DNA of 64,000 bases from Streptomyces luteogriseus (GCF_014205055.1 NZ_JACHMS010000001.1:5952001-6016000); one strand, 5' to 3'; positions 26,601-34,082 are shown, numbered from the stretch's first letter. Numbers and translations are program-made. The notes: a model not told the origin generated them from the sequence alone.

Positions 26601-27198
26601 GCACATCGAGTCGCTCAAGGTGCACAAACTGGACGGCACCTACCGCCTCGTGGACCGAGTGAAGCCGCTACCGACCGCCCCGATCGGCGGCGAATTCCGC
26701 TCGGACCTGGGCAAGCTGACCATCACTCCCGCCGGCCGCTGGTCGACGGCCAGCGCGGGCCGCGCCGCGGTCTTCGACAAGGACTCCAACGCCATCTCGG
26801 CCCGCACGGCGACCGACCTGGACCTCACCACCCTGGTCCGACTCGGCAGCCCCGACCCGGACACCGGCGGCGCCCTGTCCCTCCTCTGGCGCGCCTCCTC
26901 CGACGGCACCGACGCCTACTGCCTCAACATCGACCCCGACCTGCGAGTGATCCGCCTGGTCGCCAAGACCGACGGCCACTTCGACGACGCCAAAGCCCTC
27001 GCCCGCGTCCCAGCCCTGGTCCGCCGCGGCACGACGTACCCCGTCCGCGTCCTCACCGAGGGCGACCGCATCCAGGTGTTCCTCAACGGCACCCGGATCA
27101 TGGATGTGACGGACACGACGTACAGGAGCGGACACGTCGGCCTGAACGTGTTCGGGGGGAGGGCGGCGTACCAGGACACGTACGTGCGGGAACTGTGA
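23626..27198 (+). CDS. Secreted multidomain GH32 fructan hydrolase (levanase/inulinase type)
   Basis: 1190 residues. A twin-arginine signal (SRRTLLLAGG, then AQAAAPSA) sends it out folded. About residues 40-530 hold three successive concanavalin/LamG-like sandwiches, each with a similar W-x-x-x-x-G-T-W opening. The GH32 propeller starts near 533. Its nucleophile motif reads STSDPCG (Asp547) instead of NDPNG; RDPK (Asp670) and VWECPDF (Glu721) are canonical. The GH32 sandwich has VDSSSVEAFG, and a fourth lectin-like domain follows from about 1020. CAGGAG precedes the ATG. It would cut extracellular levan or inulin. A longer open frame upstream is non-coding. Confidence 0.9.
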   Translation: MSVSRRTLLLAGGTAATLLPLGGILPAAQAAAPSAAGATPAATPIPDPVPVAGTWARTSDGGQQVTAGRRGPSLALSEQQLAAKGTYAARVTPQSSSAVGALVFRTALDGSTGYAVALDPGRARIRLYDLAGADTLATAPLPGARAGRSYDLEVAVDGPELSVYIDGKRLLHTRDHRHDSGSVGLLAQGGKVTFGPPSLSSVTTNLTGWTTSGGTWTASPLGWRAAPTQGATARAVTTTTTYDTALQADLLLGEASAIASLLVRTDAKATRGYGVQVDAGQGRLRLYRIDGDVTLGTYATTVKADTVYRLRIEAEHDELRVHWQTDFLSPDGYSPVITAQDSTHTKGRLAVTASTGAVSFENIAAADLVTGLQGWTARSGTWTPDLRGIRGESGLRTAPFTDGDLVARADITPGDRSSSAGLVLRASANGSGGYEARLEAGRNAVVLLDRSSGTRLASASGPVRRIASGGTYRVEARATGRTVEVYVDGVRALKTRVSRTKGAAFGTAAAHGTSYFQNVEVRGTADHFTEPYRPTYHYSQLTGSTSDPCGLLHHDGEYHLFHQDEGRWAHAVSTDLVHWQPLPIALPWNAYGHCWTGCAVVDADDTSGLFDGGSGLIAYYTSYHPDKPGGNAGVRIAYSKDKGRSWQLHGGSSPAVQNPGGPDAGWTFRDPKVIRDEAHDQWLMVVSGGDHIRFFTSTDLLTWTQVSSFGYGDWATTGVWECPDFFPLPVDGDKNRVKWVLTLSTGAVRATNGSAAQYFTGEWNGTGFTPDQKPGTVLRADSGRDYYAAMSFYGMPDDRRVWLGWMSNWDYPFSAPTGTWKGQLSTPRELTLTDTADGVRLAQRPVPELVTLRTSTTTRTNLAVGPTSANPLVGVRGIACEIEAGITLGTATEIGFRLRTDDDQHTTVGYDAEAQELFVDRSASGLSDFTQYFTGRTTAPMKATDGRVTLRVYVDSSSVEAFGADGQAAVTSLIFPGPDADGMAFYAKGGTAHIESLKVHKLDGTYRLVDRVKPLPTAPIGGEFRSDLGKLTITPAGRWSTASAGRAAVFDKDSNAISARTATDLDLTTLVRLGSPDPDTGGALSLLWRASSDGTDAYCLNIDPDLRVIRLVAKTDGHFDDAKALARVPALVRRGTTYPVRVLTEGDRIQVFLNGTRIMDVTDTTYRSGHVGLNVFGGRAAYQDTYVREL

Positions 27199-27346
27199 CC
27201 GCCGGGCGGCCCGAGCTGTAACACCGTAGGGGCTGTGCTTCGGAGAGCATGGCGCAGCCTCCGAGCGGTGGAAGGGGAATCCGCTGCCGGTGGGTTGGAG
27301 GCCACGCGTCCGATGAGACGCGGACCGTCGGGCCGGCGCACCCGGT

Positions 27347-29224
27347 TCACCCGCCCGGCCCCGCGGTAGGGGCCGTGGAGATGCGGGCTGCTGCCGGCCC
27401 GTCGGCAGCGGATGCGGCCGGGGTCGCGCCGAGGTGGCGCCGGCGGTGGGTGTAGGCGGTGAGCGCCTGCCAGAGGTCGCGGCGGTCGGTGTCGGGCCAG
27501 AGGCCCGGGGTGAAGTGCAGCTCCGCGTAGGCCGTGTGCCAGGGCAGGAAGTTGGAGACGCGCTGTTCGCCTCCGGTGCGCCAGAGCAGGTCCACGTCCG
27601 GCATGTCCGGGAGGGGCAGGTGCCGCGCGAAGTCGTCCTCGGCGATCAGGTCCGGCTCCAGACGGCCCTCCCGGGCCCCGCGGGCCAGGGCGGCGGCCGT
27701 GCGGGTGAGCTCGTCCCGGCCGCCGTAGTCGATGCACATCGTCAGCGTCAGGCCGGTGCGGGCACGGGTGGTGCGCTCGCGCAGATGGAGGATGTCGACC
27801 AGGTCGGGCGGCAGGCGGCCGGCGCGGCCGTGCCAGCGCAGCCGGACGTCGAGGTCGCGGAAGGGGTTCTCGGCCAGTTCCCGGCGCAGCAGGTCGAGGA
27901 TCGCGTCGACCTCCTCCGGATCGCGGTGCCAGTTCTCCGTGGAGAAGGTGTAGAGCGTCAGGTGGCGCAGGCCGGCGTCCAGGGCGCCGTGCACCACCTC
28001 GCGGACCGCGGTGGCACCGGCGCGGTGGCCCTCGTGCCGGGGCAGACCGCGCTGCTGGGCCCAGCGGCCGTTGCCGTCCATGATCACGGCGACGTGGGCG
28101 GGCAGGTCACCGGGCGGGATCTCGGGGGGCCGCTCGCCGCTCGGGTGGGGCGGCGGCAGCCGGTGGGTGCCGGTGGTGGATGCCGGCCGGTCGGGCGCCG
28201 CCGGGCGGTGGGTGCCGGGGCGTTGCGGTGGGGGCACCGTCAGCGGGGTCAGGCTCCAGGCCAGGGCCGCGCGGGTCCGGGCGGGGGCGATGATGCGGAC
28301 CCGGGTGCGCAGTGCGGGCCGGGGCGCGGTGCGGAGCAGGGCCGGACCGGCGGCGTCGATCGCGTCGAGCTGGGCGCGCAGCAGGGCGGCCATCGTGTGC
28401 AGGACCGTGGCGGGGCCGGGGTGCATCCCGCGGGTGAGGGACTCCTGGCTCACCCAGCGGCGGGCCAGGCCGGTCAGGTGCGTGACCAGGGCGGCGACCG
28501 CGGGGCTCCAGCGGCGCCGCGTCAGGTCGGCCGCCGACCCGGGGTGCAGGTCGAGGGCCTCGGCGGGCAGCAGGAGGTCGCCCTGGGCGAGGTCGGCGGC
28601 CAGGTCGGTGAGGATGTCGGTGAGCCGTACGCCGTCGAGGAACTCCTCGTAGGCCTCCCGGGTGTCCAGACGCAGGGCCACGGGGACACCGGCCCGGTCG
28701 AAGACCGTGCGGACCAGGCCGAACCAGGGCAGGAGGTTGTCCCGGCCCCAGGTGCGCCACTCGGCCCAGTCGGTGAAGTGCCTGCCGGCGGTGTCGTCCT
28801 GGACCTGGGCCATGGCGTCCCGCAGCTCGGACAGGTCCAGGCGCCAGCGGTTCGCGGTGTCGACGAGGGCCCGGCGGACCGGGTCCGGGCTGGAGCCGGT
28901 GGGCAGTTCGCGGTGCAGGGCGGTGATCCAGGCCCCGACCCGGGCGGCCCGTTCGGCGGCGGGCGCGGTGCGGTCGTCGCCCAGGTCGTCCAGGGCGTTG
29001 GCGGCTGCCCACAGGGCGTACAGCGCCGGGCGCAGGGGCGTGGGCACCAGCTGGATCAACGCGTACTCCGCCGGGTCCTCGTCCTTCGTCCGGCGGCGGC
29101 ACAGTCGGTACGCCGTCCGCAGGGCCGGGTCGTCGCCGGTCACCGGGGGCTGGGCCGGGCCGGGGGTGGGGGAGGTCGCTTCTCGGTCTGCCGGCGTTGC
29201 GGTCGCGGGGGGCACGTCGCTCAC
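27347..29224 (-). CDS. Fusion of a squalene/phytoene-synthase-like domain with a cis-prenyltransferase
   Basis: 625 residues. Residues 32-300 follow the trans-type head-to-head synthase pattern: ANALDDLGDD holds DDxxD (Asp79, Asp80, Asp83), and GVRLTDILTDLAADLAQGDL plus LLP matches the second Asp motif (Asp207, Asp211). A Pro-rich linker (330-375) leads to a complete cis-prenyltransferase (376-605) with catalytic Asp383 in VIMDGNGRWA, FSTENW (427-432), WRTGGEQRVSNFLPWH (548-563) and Glu568 in ELHF. Neither domain looks broken. Housekeeping UppS is normally about 250 residues and alone. The product is unknown; a short cis-prenyl diphosphate made by one domain and condensed by the other is an inference. 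GTG start, probably leaderless. Confidence 0.85.
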   Translation of the reverse strand: MSDVPPATATPADREATSPTPGPAQPPVTGDDPALRTAYRLCRRRTKDEDPAEYALIQLVPTPLRPALYALWAAANALDDLGDDRTAPAAERAARVGAWITALHRELPTGSSPDPVRRALVDTANRWRLDLSELRDAMAQVQDDTAGRHFTDWAEWRTWGRDNLLPWFGLVRTVFDRAGVPVALRLDTREAYEEFLDGVRLTDILTDLAADLAQGDLLLPAEALDLHPGSAADLTRRRWSPAVAALVTHLTGLARRWVSQESLTRGMHPGPATVLHTMAALLRAQLDAIDAAGPALLRTAPRPALRTRVRIIAPARTRAALAWSLTPLTVPPPQRPGTHRPAAPDRPASTTGTHRLPPPHPSGERPPEIPPGDLPAHVAVIMDGNGRWAQQRGLPRHEGHRAGATAVREVVHGALDAGLRHLTLYTFSTENWHRDPEEVDAILDLLRRELAENPFRDLDVRLRWHGRAGRLPPDLVDILHLRERTTRARTGLTLTMCIDYGGRDELTRTAAALARGAREGRLEPDLIAEDDFARHLPLPDMPDVDLLWRTGGEQRVSNFLPWHTAYAELHFTPGLWPDTDRRDLWQALTAYTHRRRHLGATPAASAADGPAAARISTAPTAGPGG

Positions 29225-29226
29225 AC

Positions 29227-29245
29227 CCAGGACGATACGTCCTGG
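29227..29245 (-). promoter_or_regulatory. Inverted repeat covering the -10 of the prenyl-synthase fusion gene
   Basis: The plus strand reads CCAGGACG-ATA-CGTCCTGG, perfect 8-bp arms. On the minus strand its centre gives TATCGT (29237-29232), a TANNNT -10 element ending 7 nt before the GTG at 29224. A protein bound here would cover the promoter of a leaderless gene. Confidence 0.6.
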
Positions 29246-29291
29246 TTCTGCGCGGTGATCACAGGGGCCGGGCGCGCGTCAGCGCCGGACG

Positions 29292-30257
29292 TCACGGGCC
29301 CGGACCCGGGTCAGGGCGCACGGCCTCGGTGATGCCGGCCCGGGCCGCCTCGAGCTGGGCGGCGAACGCGATGCCGAGGAACAGGACCACACCGGTCAGG
29401 TTGGCCCACAGCAGCAGGGCCACGAACGCCGTCAGCGGCCCGTACACAGCGCCGAAGGAACCGCTCTTTGCGACGTACAGGGCGAGCAGCCAGGTGGCCG
29501 TGGTCCACAGCACCAGGTGGACCGCCGAGCCGAACGCCAGCCAGGTGTAGCCCGGTTGGTCCCGGCGGGGAGCCCAGCGGAAGATCACCGCCGAGGCGAC
29601 CCAGGCGAGCACCACGCCCAGGGGCACGTCGAGGGCGCCCCACCAGTCGAGCCAGGTGCCGGACCAGCCGAGGGCCTCCACCACCGCACCGCCGACCGCG
29701 TCACCGGCCACGAGCACGAGGAACCCCAGGACCATCGGCATGCCCGCGGCGAAGGCGAGGAGCAGGGAGCGGCCGTACTTGGCCAGGAAGGGCCGGTCGC
29801 GCTCGATCCCGTAGATGCGGTTGGCGCCCCGCTCGACCTGGGCCATCGCCGAGGCCAGGTTGAGCACGGCGAAGGCCAGGCCCAGCCACATGGCGACGGC
29901 GCTCCAGACGCCGGAACCGGCGCTGCGCTCCGTGCCGTCGAGGGCGTCCTCGATCAGCTCCGCGCTGGCGCCGGGCACGATCCGGCCGAGGGTGAGTTCG
30001 ATGATCCGCCCCACGCTCTCGGTGTGCACGGTGGTGGCGACCCCGACCAGGGCGATGGTGAACGGCACCATGCCGAGGACCACCTGGAAGGCGAGGGAGC
30101 GGGAGTTGCTGAAGCCGTCGGCGTAGCGGAACCGGGTGAAGGCGTCGACGAGGAGCCGACGGCCTCCGTAGCGCCGCAGCGCGGTGAACGCCTCGTCACC
30201 GGAGAGTTCCTCCCCGATCATGTCCCGCGTCTGCGGGACATGCACAGCGGTTCCCAT
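29292..30257 (-). CDS. YihY/BrkB-family inner-membrane protein
   Basis: 321 residues with six predicted membrane helices and the family's central features: SNSRSLAFQVVLGMVPFTIA near residue 50, GANRIYGIERDRPFLAKYGR near 145, and YGPLTAFVALLLWANLTGVV near the end. The family was once called ribonuclease BN by error; its role is unclear. AAGGAG stands before the ATG at 30257. It is separated from the prenyl fusion gene by 67 bp on the same strand, so both may concern the membrane, but the palindrome suggests the fusion gene has its own promoter. Confidence 0.9.
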   Translation of the reverse strand: MGTAVHVPQTRDMIGEELSGDEAFTALRRYGGRRLLVDAFTRFRYADGFSNSRSLAFQVVLGMVPFTIALVGVATTVHTESVGRIIELTLGRIVPGASAELIEDALDGTERSAGSGVWSAVAMWLGLAFAVLNLASAMAQVERGANRIYGIERDRPFLAKYGRSLLLAFAAGMPMVLGFLVLVAGDAVGGAVVEALGWSGTWLDWWGALDVPLGVVLAWVASAVIFRWAPRRDQPGYTWLAFGSAVHLVLWTTATWLLALYVAKSGSFGAVYGPLTAFVALLLWANLTGVVLFLGIAFAAQLEAARAGITEAVRPDPGPGP

Positions 30258-30326
30258 CGAGAAGGTCTCCTTCTGCCTGCCCTGTGTACCGGATCAGCAT
30301 GCCGGGCGCGCCGTCCGGCCGACGGG

Positions 30327-30569
30327 TCAGAAGGGCATACGGCCCCGCGTGCGGCGCCCGGCCGAGCCGCTGCGGCTCACCGCGCGGGAGCTCGTGTGGA
30401 AGGGCTTGCTGAAGAGCCTGCCCAGGACGCCGGGTGCCTTGCCGCCGGCGCGGGCACCGGCGCCGAGTGAACGCTGGGTGCCGCGTTCGGGGTGGCGCGA
30501 GAGACGGGGGACGAGGAAGGCGAGCACGGCCAGAAGCACGCACCCGGCGATGACGACTGCGACGATCAC
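30327..30569 (-). CDS. Small single-span membrane protein (DUF6411-like)
   Basis: 80 residues. The N-terminus is one hydrophobic helix (VIVAVVIAGCVLLAVLAFLV), followed by a basic, Gly/Ser-rich tail that ends GRRTRGRMPF. AAGGGAG lies 7 nt before the GTG. Third-position bias is normal. Small proteins of this plan are widespread in Streptomyces; no function is known. Confidence 0.6.
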   Translation of the reverse strand: MIVAVVIAGCVLLAVLAFLVPRLSRHPERGTQRSLGAGARAGGKAPGVLGRLFSKPFHTSSRAVSRSGSAGRRTRGRMPF

Positions 30570-30621
30570 GGGTAACTCCCTTGGGTGGTCGGGGAGATAC
30601 GGGTGCCCCGTCGTGCCGCGC

Positions 30622-31335
30622 CTATGTCGCCTTGCCGGTTCCCCGGCGGCGCCTGGCGACAGCCCGGTGCAGTGCCGTGCGCAGCTCCGGGGACGGCGGG
30701 GGGCCGTCCGCTTCCGCGCTCGCGGTAACCGCCGCCGCGACATCGCGCAGCTTCGTGTTCGACAGCTGGGACGTCTCCCGCAGGATGTGCCACGCCTCGT
30801 CGGAGGTGCAGCCGTGCGTGGCCATGAGGATGCCCCGGGCCTGGTCGATGACCGGGCGGGAGGCGATGGCCTGGCGGAGCTGCTCGACCTCCTCCTGCAG
30901 CACGTGCAGGCACTCCGCGCGTTCCAGGGCGACCGCCGAGGAGGCGGGGGCGGTCGGCGGCGCGGCGGCAAGCGGGTCCGTGACGGCCAGACCGGTCAGC
31001 GGGTCGGTCGTGTCCAGGCCCGCCAGCTCCAGGATCCGGCGCGGCTGGCCGTTCCAGTTCGTCGCCGTGACCGTCAGCGACCGCCGCCGCCCGTGGTCGG
31101 CCAGCACGTCCAGGAACTGCAGACCGGCCGTGTCCATGAAGTGCACGCCCGCCATGTCCAGGTCGACCCGGGCGACGGTGGCCGGCAGGCCCGCCAGGGC
31201 CCGGGCCAGGATGTCCGCGCAGCCGTGGACGAGCTCGCCGCGCGGGGTGAGCTCGGCGCGGTCCGCGTCGACGCGGCCGCAGATGACCAGGGTCTCCGGT
31301 CCTCCCGTGAGATGTGGTGATGCCGCTGAGGTCAT
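30622..31335 (-). CDS. STAS-ANTAR antiterminator-type regulator
   Basis: 237 residues. The first half is a STAS-type domain (VARVDLDMAGVHFMDTAGLQFLDVL, with the family's Asp-Thr/Ser site) like anti-anti-sigma factors. The second half is an ANTAR RNA-binding three-helix bundle (LRQAIASRPVIDQARGILMA, then CTSDEAWHILRETSQLSNTKLRDVA). ANTAR proteins bind paired hairpins in nascent RNA and stop termination. The ATG at 31335 has AAGGCGG upstream; the longer frame to 31536 lacks coding bias. It is divergent from a STAS/MEDS pair, so it may belong to the same stress-signalling circuit. Confidence 0.88.
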   Translation of the reverse strand: MTSAASPHLTGGPETLVICGRVDADRAELTPRGELVHGCADILARALAGLPATVARVDLDMAGVHFMDTAGLQFLDVLADHGRRRSLTVTATNWNGQPRRILELAGLDTTDPLTGLAVTDPLAAAPPTAPASSAVALERAECLHVLQEEVEQLRQAIASRPVIDQARGILMATHGCTSDEAWHILRETSQLSNTKLRDVAAAVTASAEADGPPPSPELRTALHRAVARRRRGTGKAT

Positions 31336-31521
31336 GTCACCGCCTTGTCGGTCCTCGTCGGTCGTGTTCGTCTCGCCGGACTGCACGACGTCACTCGCCC
31401 CCCGTGGACGTCGGTGTGAGGTGCGCCTGCCCGCCGTTCGGCGTACTACACACCCTTTGAGGGAATGAGCTTTCGTCGTACGGGTACGTGCGCTGTGGTC
31501 CGGAAGCATCGGGAGAGGGCC

Positions 31522-31878
31522 TTGAACACTCGGCATCAGCTGTCGGAGACCGGTTCCCGAGGTCCGGAGCCGGGCCTCGCCGTGTTCCCGCTGGCCGGGC
31601 GGCGGGGCGTCCGGGCGGCCGGAGAGGTCGGTCTGACGACCCGCGCGATCTGGGAAGGCGTACTGGAACAGGCTGTTCGCGAGGACGATGACGTGTATTA
31701 CCTGGAGTTGTCCGGCGTGACGTTCGTCGACGTCGCGGGCGCCGGCGCGCTCGCGGCCGCCGCGGGGCAGCTCCGGGACGGCCGGCGGTTCGTGGTGCGC
31801 AGGCCGCCGCCCGCCCTGCGGCGCACGCTGGACCTGCTGTGGCCCGACCAGAGGGGAATCGAGGTGTCGACATCATGA
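31522..31878 (+). CDS. STAS-domain protein (anti-anti-sigma type)
   Basis: 118 residues from a TTG at 31522 (GGGAG before it); an ATG at 31465 gives 137 residues but the added part has poor codon bias. The STAS core reads GEVGLTTRAIWEGVLEQ, then YYLELSGVTFVDVAGAGALA. The position usually holding the phosphorylatable Ser/Thr of SpoIIAA-like proteins reads Val-Ala-Gly, so it may not be switched by phosphorylation. The stop overlaps the next start (ATGA at 31875-31878), indicating coupled production with the MEDS-ATPase protein. Confidence 0.82.
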   Translation: MNTRHQLSETGSRGPEPGLAVFPLAGRRGVRAAGEVGLTTRAIWEGVLEQAVREDDDVYYLELSGVTFVDVAGAGALAAAAGQLRDGRRFVVRRPPPALRRTLDLLWPDQRGIEVSTS

Positions 31879-32828
31879 CCGCTGCCGCCACCGAGCCCTT
31901 CGGGCCCCTCGCCCCCTTCGCCCACCCCGCGTTCTTCTACCGGGACGAGCAGGAGTACCTCGACGGCACCCTGCCGTTCGTGCACGACGGCCTGGACGCC
32001 GGCGAGCCGGTCGCCGTCGCCGTGCCCGGCAAGAACCTCGCCCTGATCAAGGACGCGCTGGGGGACGCCGCCGGGGCCGTGCGGCTGCTGGACATGCGCG
32101 AGGCCGGACGCAATCCCGGGCGGATCATCCCCGGCGTGCTGCGGGCCTTCGCCGACGCCCAGCCCGCCGGCCGCCGGGTGCGGATCATCGGCGAGCCCGT
32201 CTGGGCGGGCCGCTCCGACACCGAGTACCCGGCCTGCGCCCAGCACGAGGCGCTCATCAACGCCGCGTTCCAGGGCCGTACGGCGACGATCATGTGCCCG
32301 TACGACGTGGCGCGGCTGCCCGAGCACATGGTCGCCGACGCGTACGCCACCCACCCCACCGTCATCCACCCCGGCACCCGCACGGCCCGGGACAACGACG
32401 CGTACGCCCCCGGGGACGTCGTCAGCCGCTACAACGAGCCGCTGGCGCCCGTGCGGGACGCGCTGACGTTCTCCTTCGTCTCCGACTCGCTCCCCCACGC
32501 CCGGCACGTCGCCGTCGGGGAGGGCGCGCGGCTCGGCCTGGTCGGCGTGAAGCTGGACGACCTGGCCCTCGCCACGGCCGAACTCACCACCAACAGCGTG
32601 GTGCACGGCGGTGGTTCCGGCGTGCTGCGGGTGTGGGCCGAGGACGGGTACGTGGTGTGCGAGGTGCGCGACGAGGGGCGGCTCGCGGACATCCTCGCCG
32701 GACGCCGGCCCGTGCCCCGCGACCAGCGCGGCGGGCGCGGGATCCTGCTGGTCAATCTGATCGCCGACCTGGTGCGGGTGCACCGGAGCGACAGCGGGAC
32801 GACCGTGCGCTGCTGGTTCGCACGCTGA
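31875..32828 (+). CDS. MEDS-domain / anti-sigma-type ATPase regulator (RsbA-like)
   Basis: 317 residues. An N-terminal MEDS domain (FAHPAFFYRDEQEYLDGTLPF, then IIGEPVWAGRSDTEYPACAQHEALIN) is followed by a GHKL ATPase of the anti-sigma type: N box LATAELTTNSVVHGG (about residue 240), CEVRDEG, and a GGRGILLVNLIAD lid. There is no phospho-acceptor His domain. It should switch a sigma-factor partner with the coupled STAS protein; the sigma target is not in this window. Confidence 0.9.
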   Translation: MTAAATEPFGPLAPFAHPAFFYRDEQEYLDGTLPFVHDGLDAGEPVAVAVPGKNLALIKDALGDAAGAVRLLDMREAGRNPGRIIPGVLRAFADAQPAGRRVRIIGEPVWAGRSDTEYPACAQHEALINAAFQGRTATIMCPYDVARLPEHMVADAYATHPTVIHPGTRTARDNDAYAPGDVVSRYNEPLAPVRDALTFSFVSDSLPHARHVAVGEGARLGLVGVKLDDLALATAELTTNSVVHGGGSGVLRVWAEDGYVVCEVRDEGRLADILAGRRPVPRDQRGGRGILLVNLIADLVRVHRSDSGTTVRCWFAR

Positions 32829-32840
32829 CCGGTGTCCGAC

Positions 32841-32888
32841 GCTCGGGTGCTCGGGTGCTCGGGTGCTCGGGTGCTCAGTTGCTCAGCG
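32841..32888. repeat. 8-bp tandem repeat at the mbl 3' end
   Basis: Four perfect GCTCGGGT units (32841-32872) are followed by two degenerate ones (GCTCAGTT, GCTCAGCG). The degenerate units carry the last codons and stop of mbl. The convergent MEDS gene ends 12 bp before the array. Confidence 0.9.
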
Positions 32889-33912
32889 GGTCCAGCGCCA
32901 GCGGCGCGATCCTGCCCTCCAGCATCGCGCCGAGACCCTGCACGGCGCACACGTCCGGGCGCTCGGCGATGTGCACCGGCATGCCCGTCGCCTGTCGCAG
33001 CATCTGGTCCAGGCCCGGCAGCAGGGCGCTGCCGCCGACCATCATGATGCCCCGGTCGGCGAGGTCGGCGACCAGGTCGGGCGGGCAGGACCGCAGCACC
33101 TTGCCGATGCCGTCCAGGACCGCGGTGAGCGGCGTCTGGATGGCGTCCCGCACGGCGGCGGTGTCGACCTGGACGGAGCGGGCCAGGCCGGTGGCGACGT
33201 CCCGGCCGTGGATCTCCGTGGAGGCCGGGCCCTGCGCGGTGAGGCCGTTGCCGGACAGGGCCAGCTGCAACGGCCGTACCGACTGGCTCGGCAGCATCAG
33301 CTCGTGCTCGTGGCGCAGGTGCTGCACGATCGCGTGGTCGACGGCCTCCCCGCCCACCGGGATGCGCTCGGCGGTGACGATCGAGCCGAGCGACAGCACG
33401 GCCACCTGGGTGGCCGCCGCCCCGCACACCATGATCATGGTCGCCTCGGGCTGCTCCACAGGCAGCCCGCAGCCGACGGCGGCGGCGATGAGCGTGTCGA
33501 CCAGTTCCACGCGGCGCGCGCCCAGGCCGACGAGCGTCTCGATCGCGGCGCGCTGGGCCAGCGGGTCGGCGTCGTGCGGGGTGCAGGCCGCGGCGCGCAG
33601 GATCGGCTTGCGGCGCAGGCCGCGGCGCATCTTGTCGCCGAGCAGGTGGCGCAGCATGCGCTGCGCCATCTCGATGTCGACGACGGTGCCGCCGGAGACC
33701 GGCCGCACCACCCGGATGTAGTCCGGGGTGCGGCCCGTCATCTTCTCGGCGAACTCGCCGACCGCGATCAGGGCGCCGGTACGGGTGTTCACGGCGGCGG
33801 CGGACGGCTGGTCGACGACGAGCCCGGCGCCCTTGACGTAGACGCGTGTGCGGGCCGCCCCCAGATCGACGGCGAAGTGGCAGCGGCGCAACTGCTCCAG
33901 ACTGGCGGTCAT
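32875..33912 (-). CDS. mbl: MreB/Mbl-type bacterial actin
   Basis: 345 residues. The actin fold is clear: phosphate 1 loop AVDLGAARTRVYVKG (residues 14-28), GEFAEKMTGRTPDYIRVVRPV, CTPHDADPLAQRAAIE, and the adenosine/phosphate 2 region IMMVGGSALLPGLDQML. It is shorter and more divergent than MreB, and it stands alone without mreC/mreD, which fits Streptomyces Mbl, an aerial-hypha and spore-wall protein. GGGAGGA precedes the ATG. The call as mbl rests on this and on remembered gene order. Confidence 0.85.
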   Translation of the reverse strand: MTASLEQLRRCHFAVDLGAARTRVYVKGAGLVVDQPSAAAVNTRTGALIAVGEFAEKMTGRTPDYIRVVRPVSGGTVVDIEMAQRMLRHLLGDKMRRGLRRKPILRAAACTPHDADPLAQRAAIETLVGLGARRVELVDTLIAAAVGCGLPVEQPEATMIMVCGAAATQVAVLSLGSIVTAERIPVGGEAVDHAIVQHLRHEHELMLPSQSVRPLQLALSGNGLTAQGPASTEIHGRDVATGLARSVQVDTAAVRDAIQTPLTAVLDGIGKVLRSCPPDLVADLADRGIMMVGGSALLPGLDQMLRQATGMPVHIAERPDVCAVQGLGAMLEGRIAPLALDPLSN

Positions 33913-34082
33913 GGCAGGTCCTCCCGAGAGCACAGACCGTGGGGGGCCGCCAGGTGGCGGGCCTCGCAGACGTGGGTCCGCCGGGACGGCGGGCCTTCTT
34001 CGCATCGTGCGCGGGAGGGGGCCGGGCCGCCTTTCGTGGGGGGCCGGGCGGGGTGCCGCCGAACGGGGGGTTCGCCGTTCGG

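Noticed and set aside
27199..27346. A regulatory RNA between the secreted GH32 and the prenyl-fusion gene
   Set aside because: The 148-bp spacer separates two convergent genes. I found no clear long hairpin with a T tract or any known riboswitch core.
27347..29224. Housekeeping undecaprenyl diphosphate synthase uppS
   Set aside because: The C-terminal half is UppS-like, but the extra 330-residue synthase domain and its own operator argue against calling it plain uppS.
32841..32888. CRISPR-like array
   Set aside because: The units are 8 bp with no spacers; it is a simple tandem repeat.
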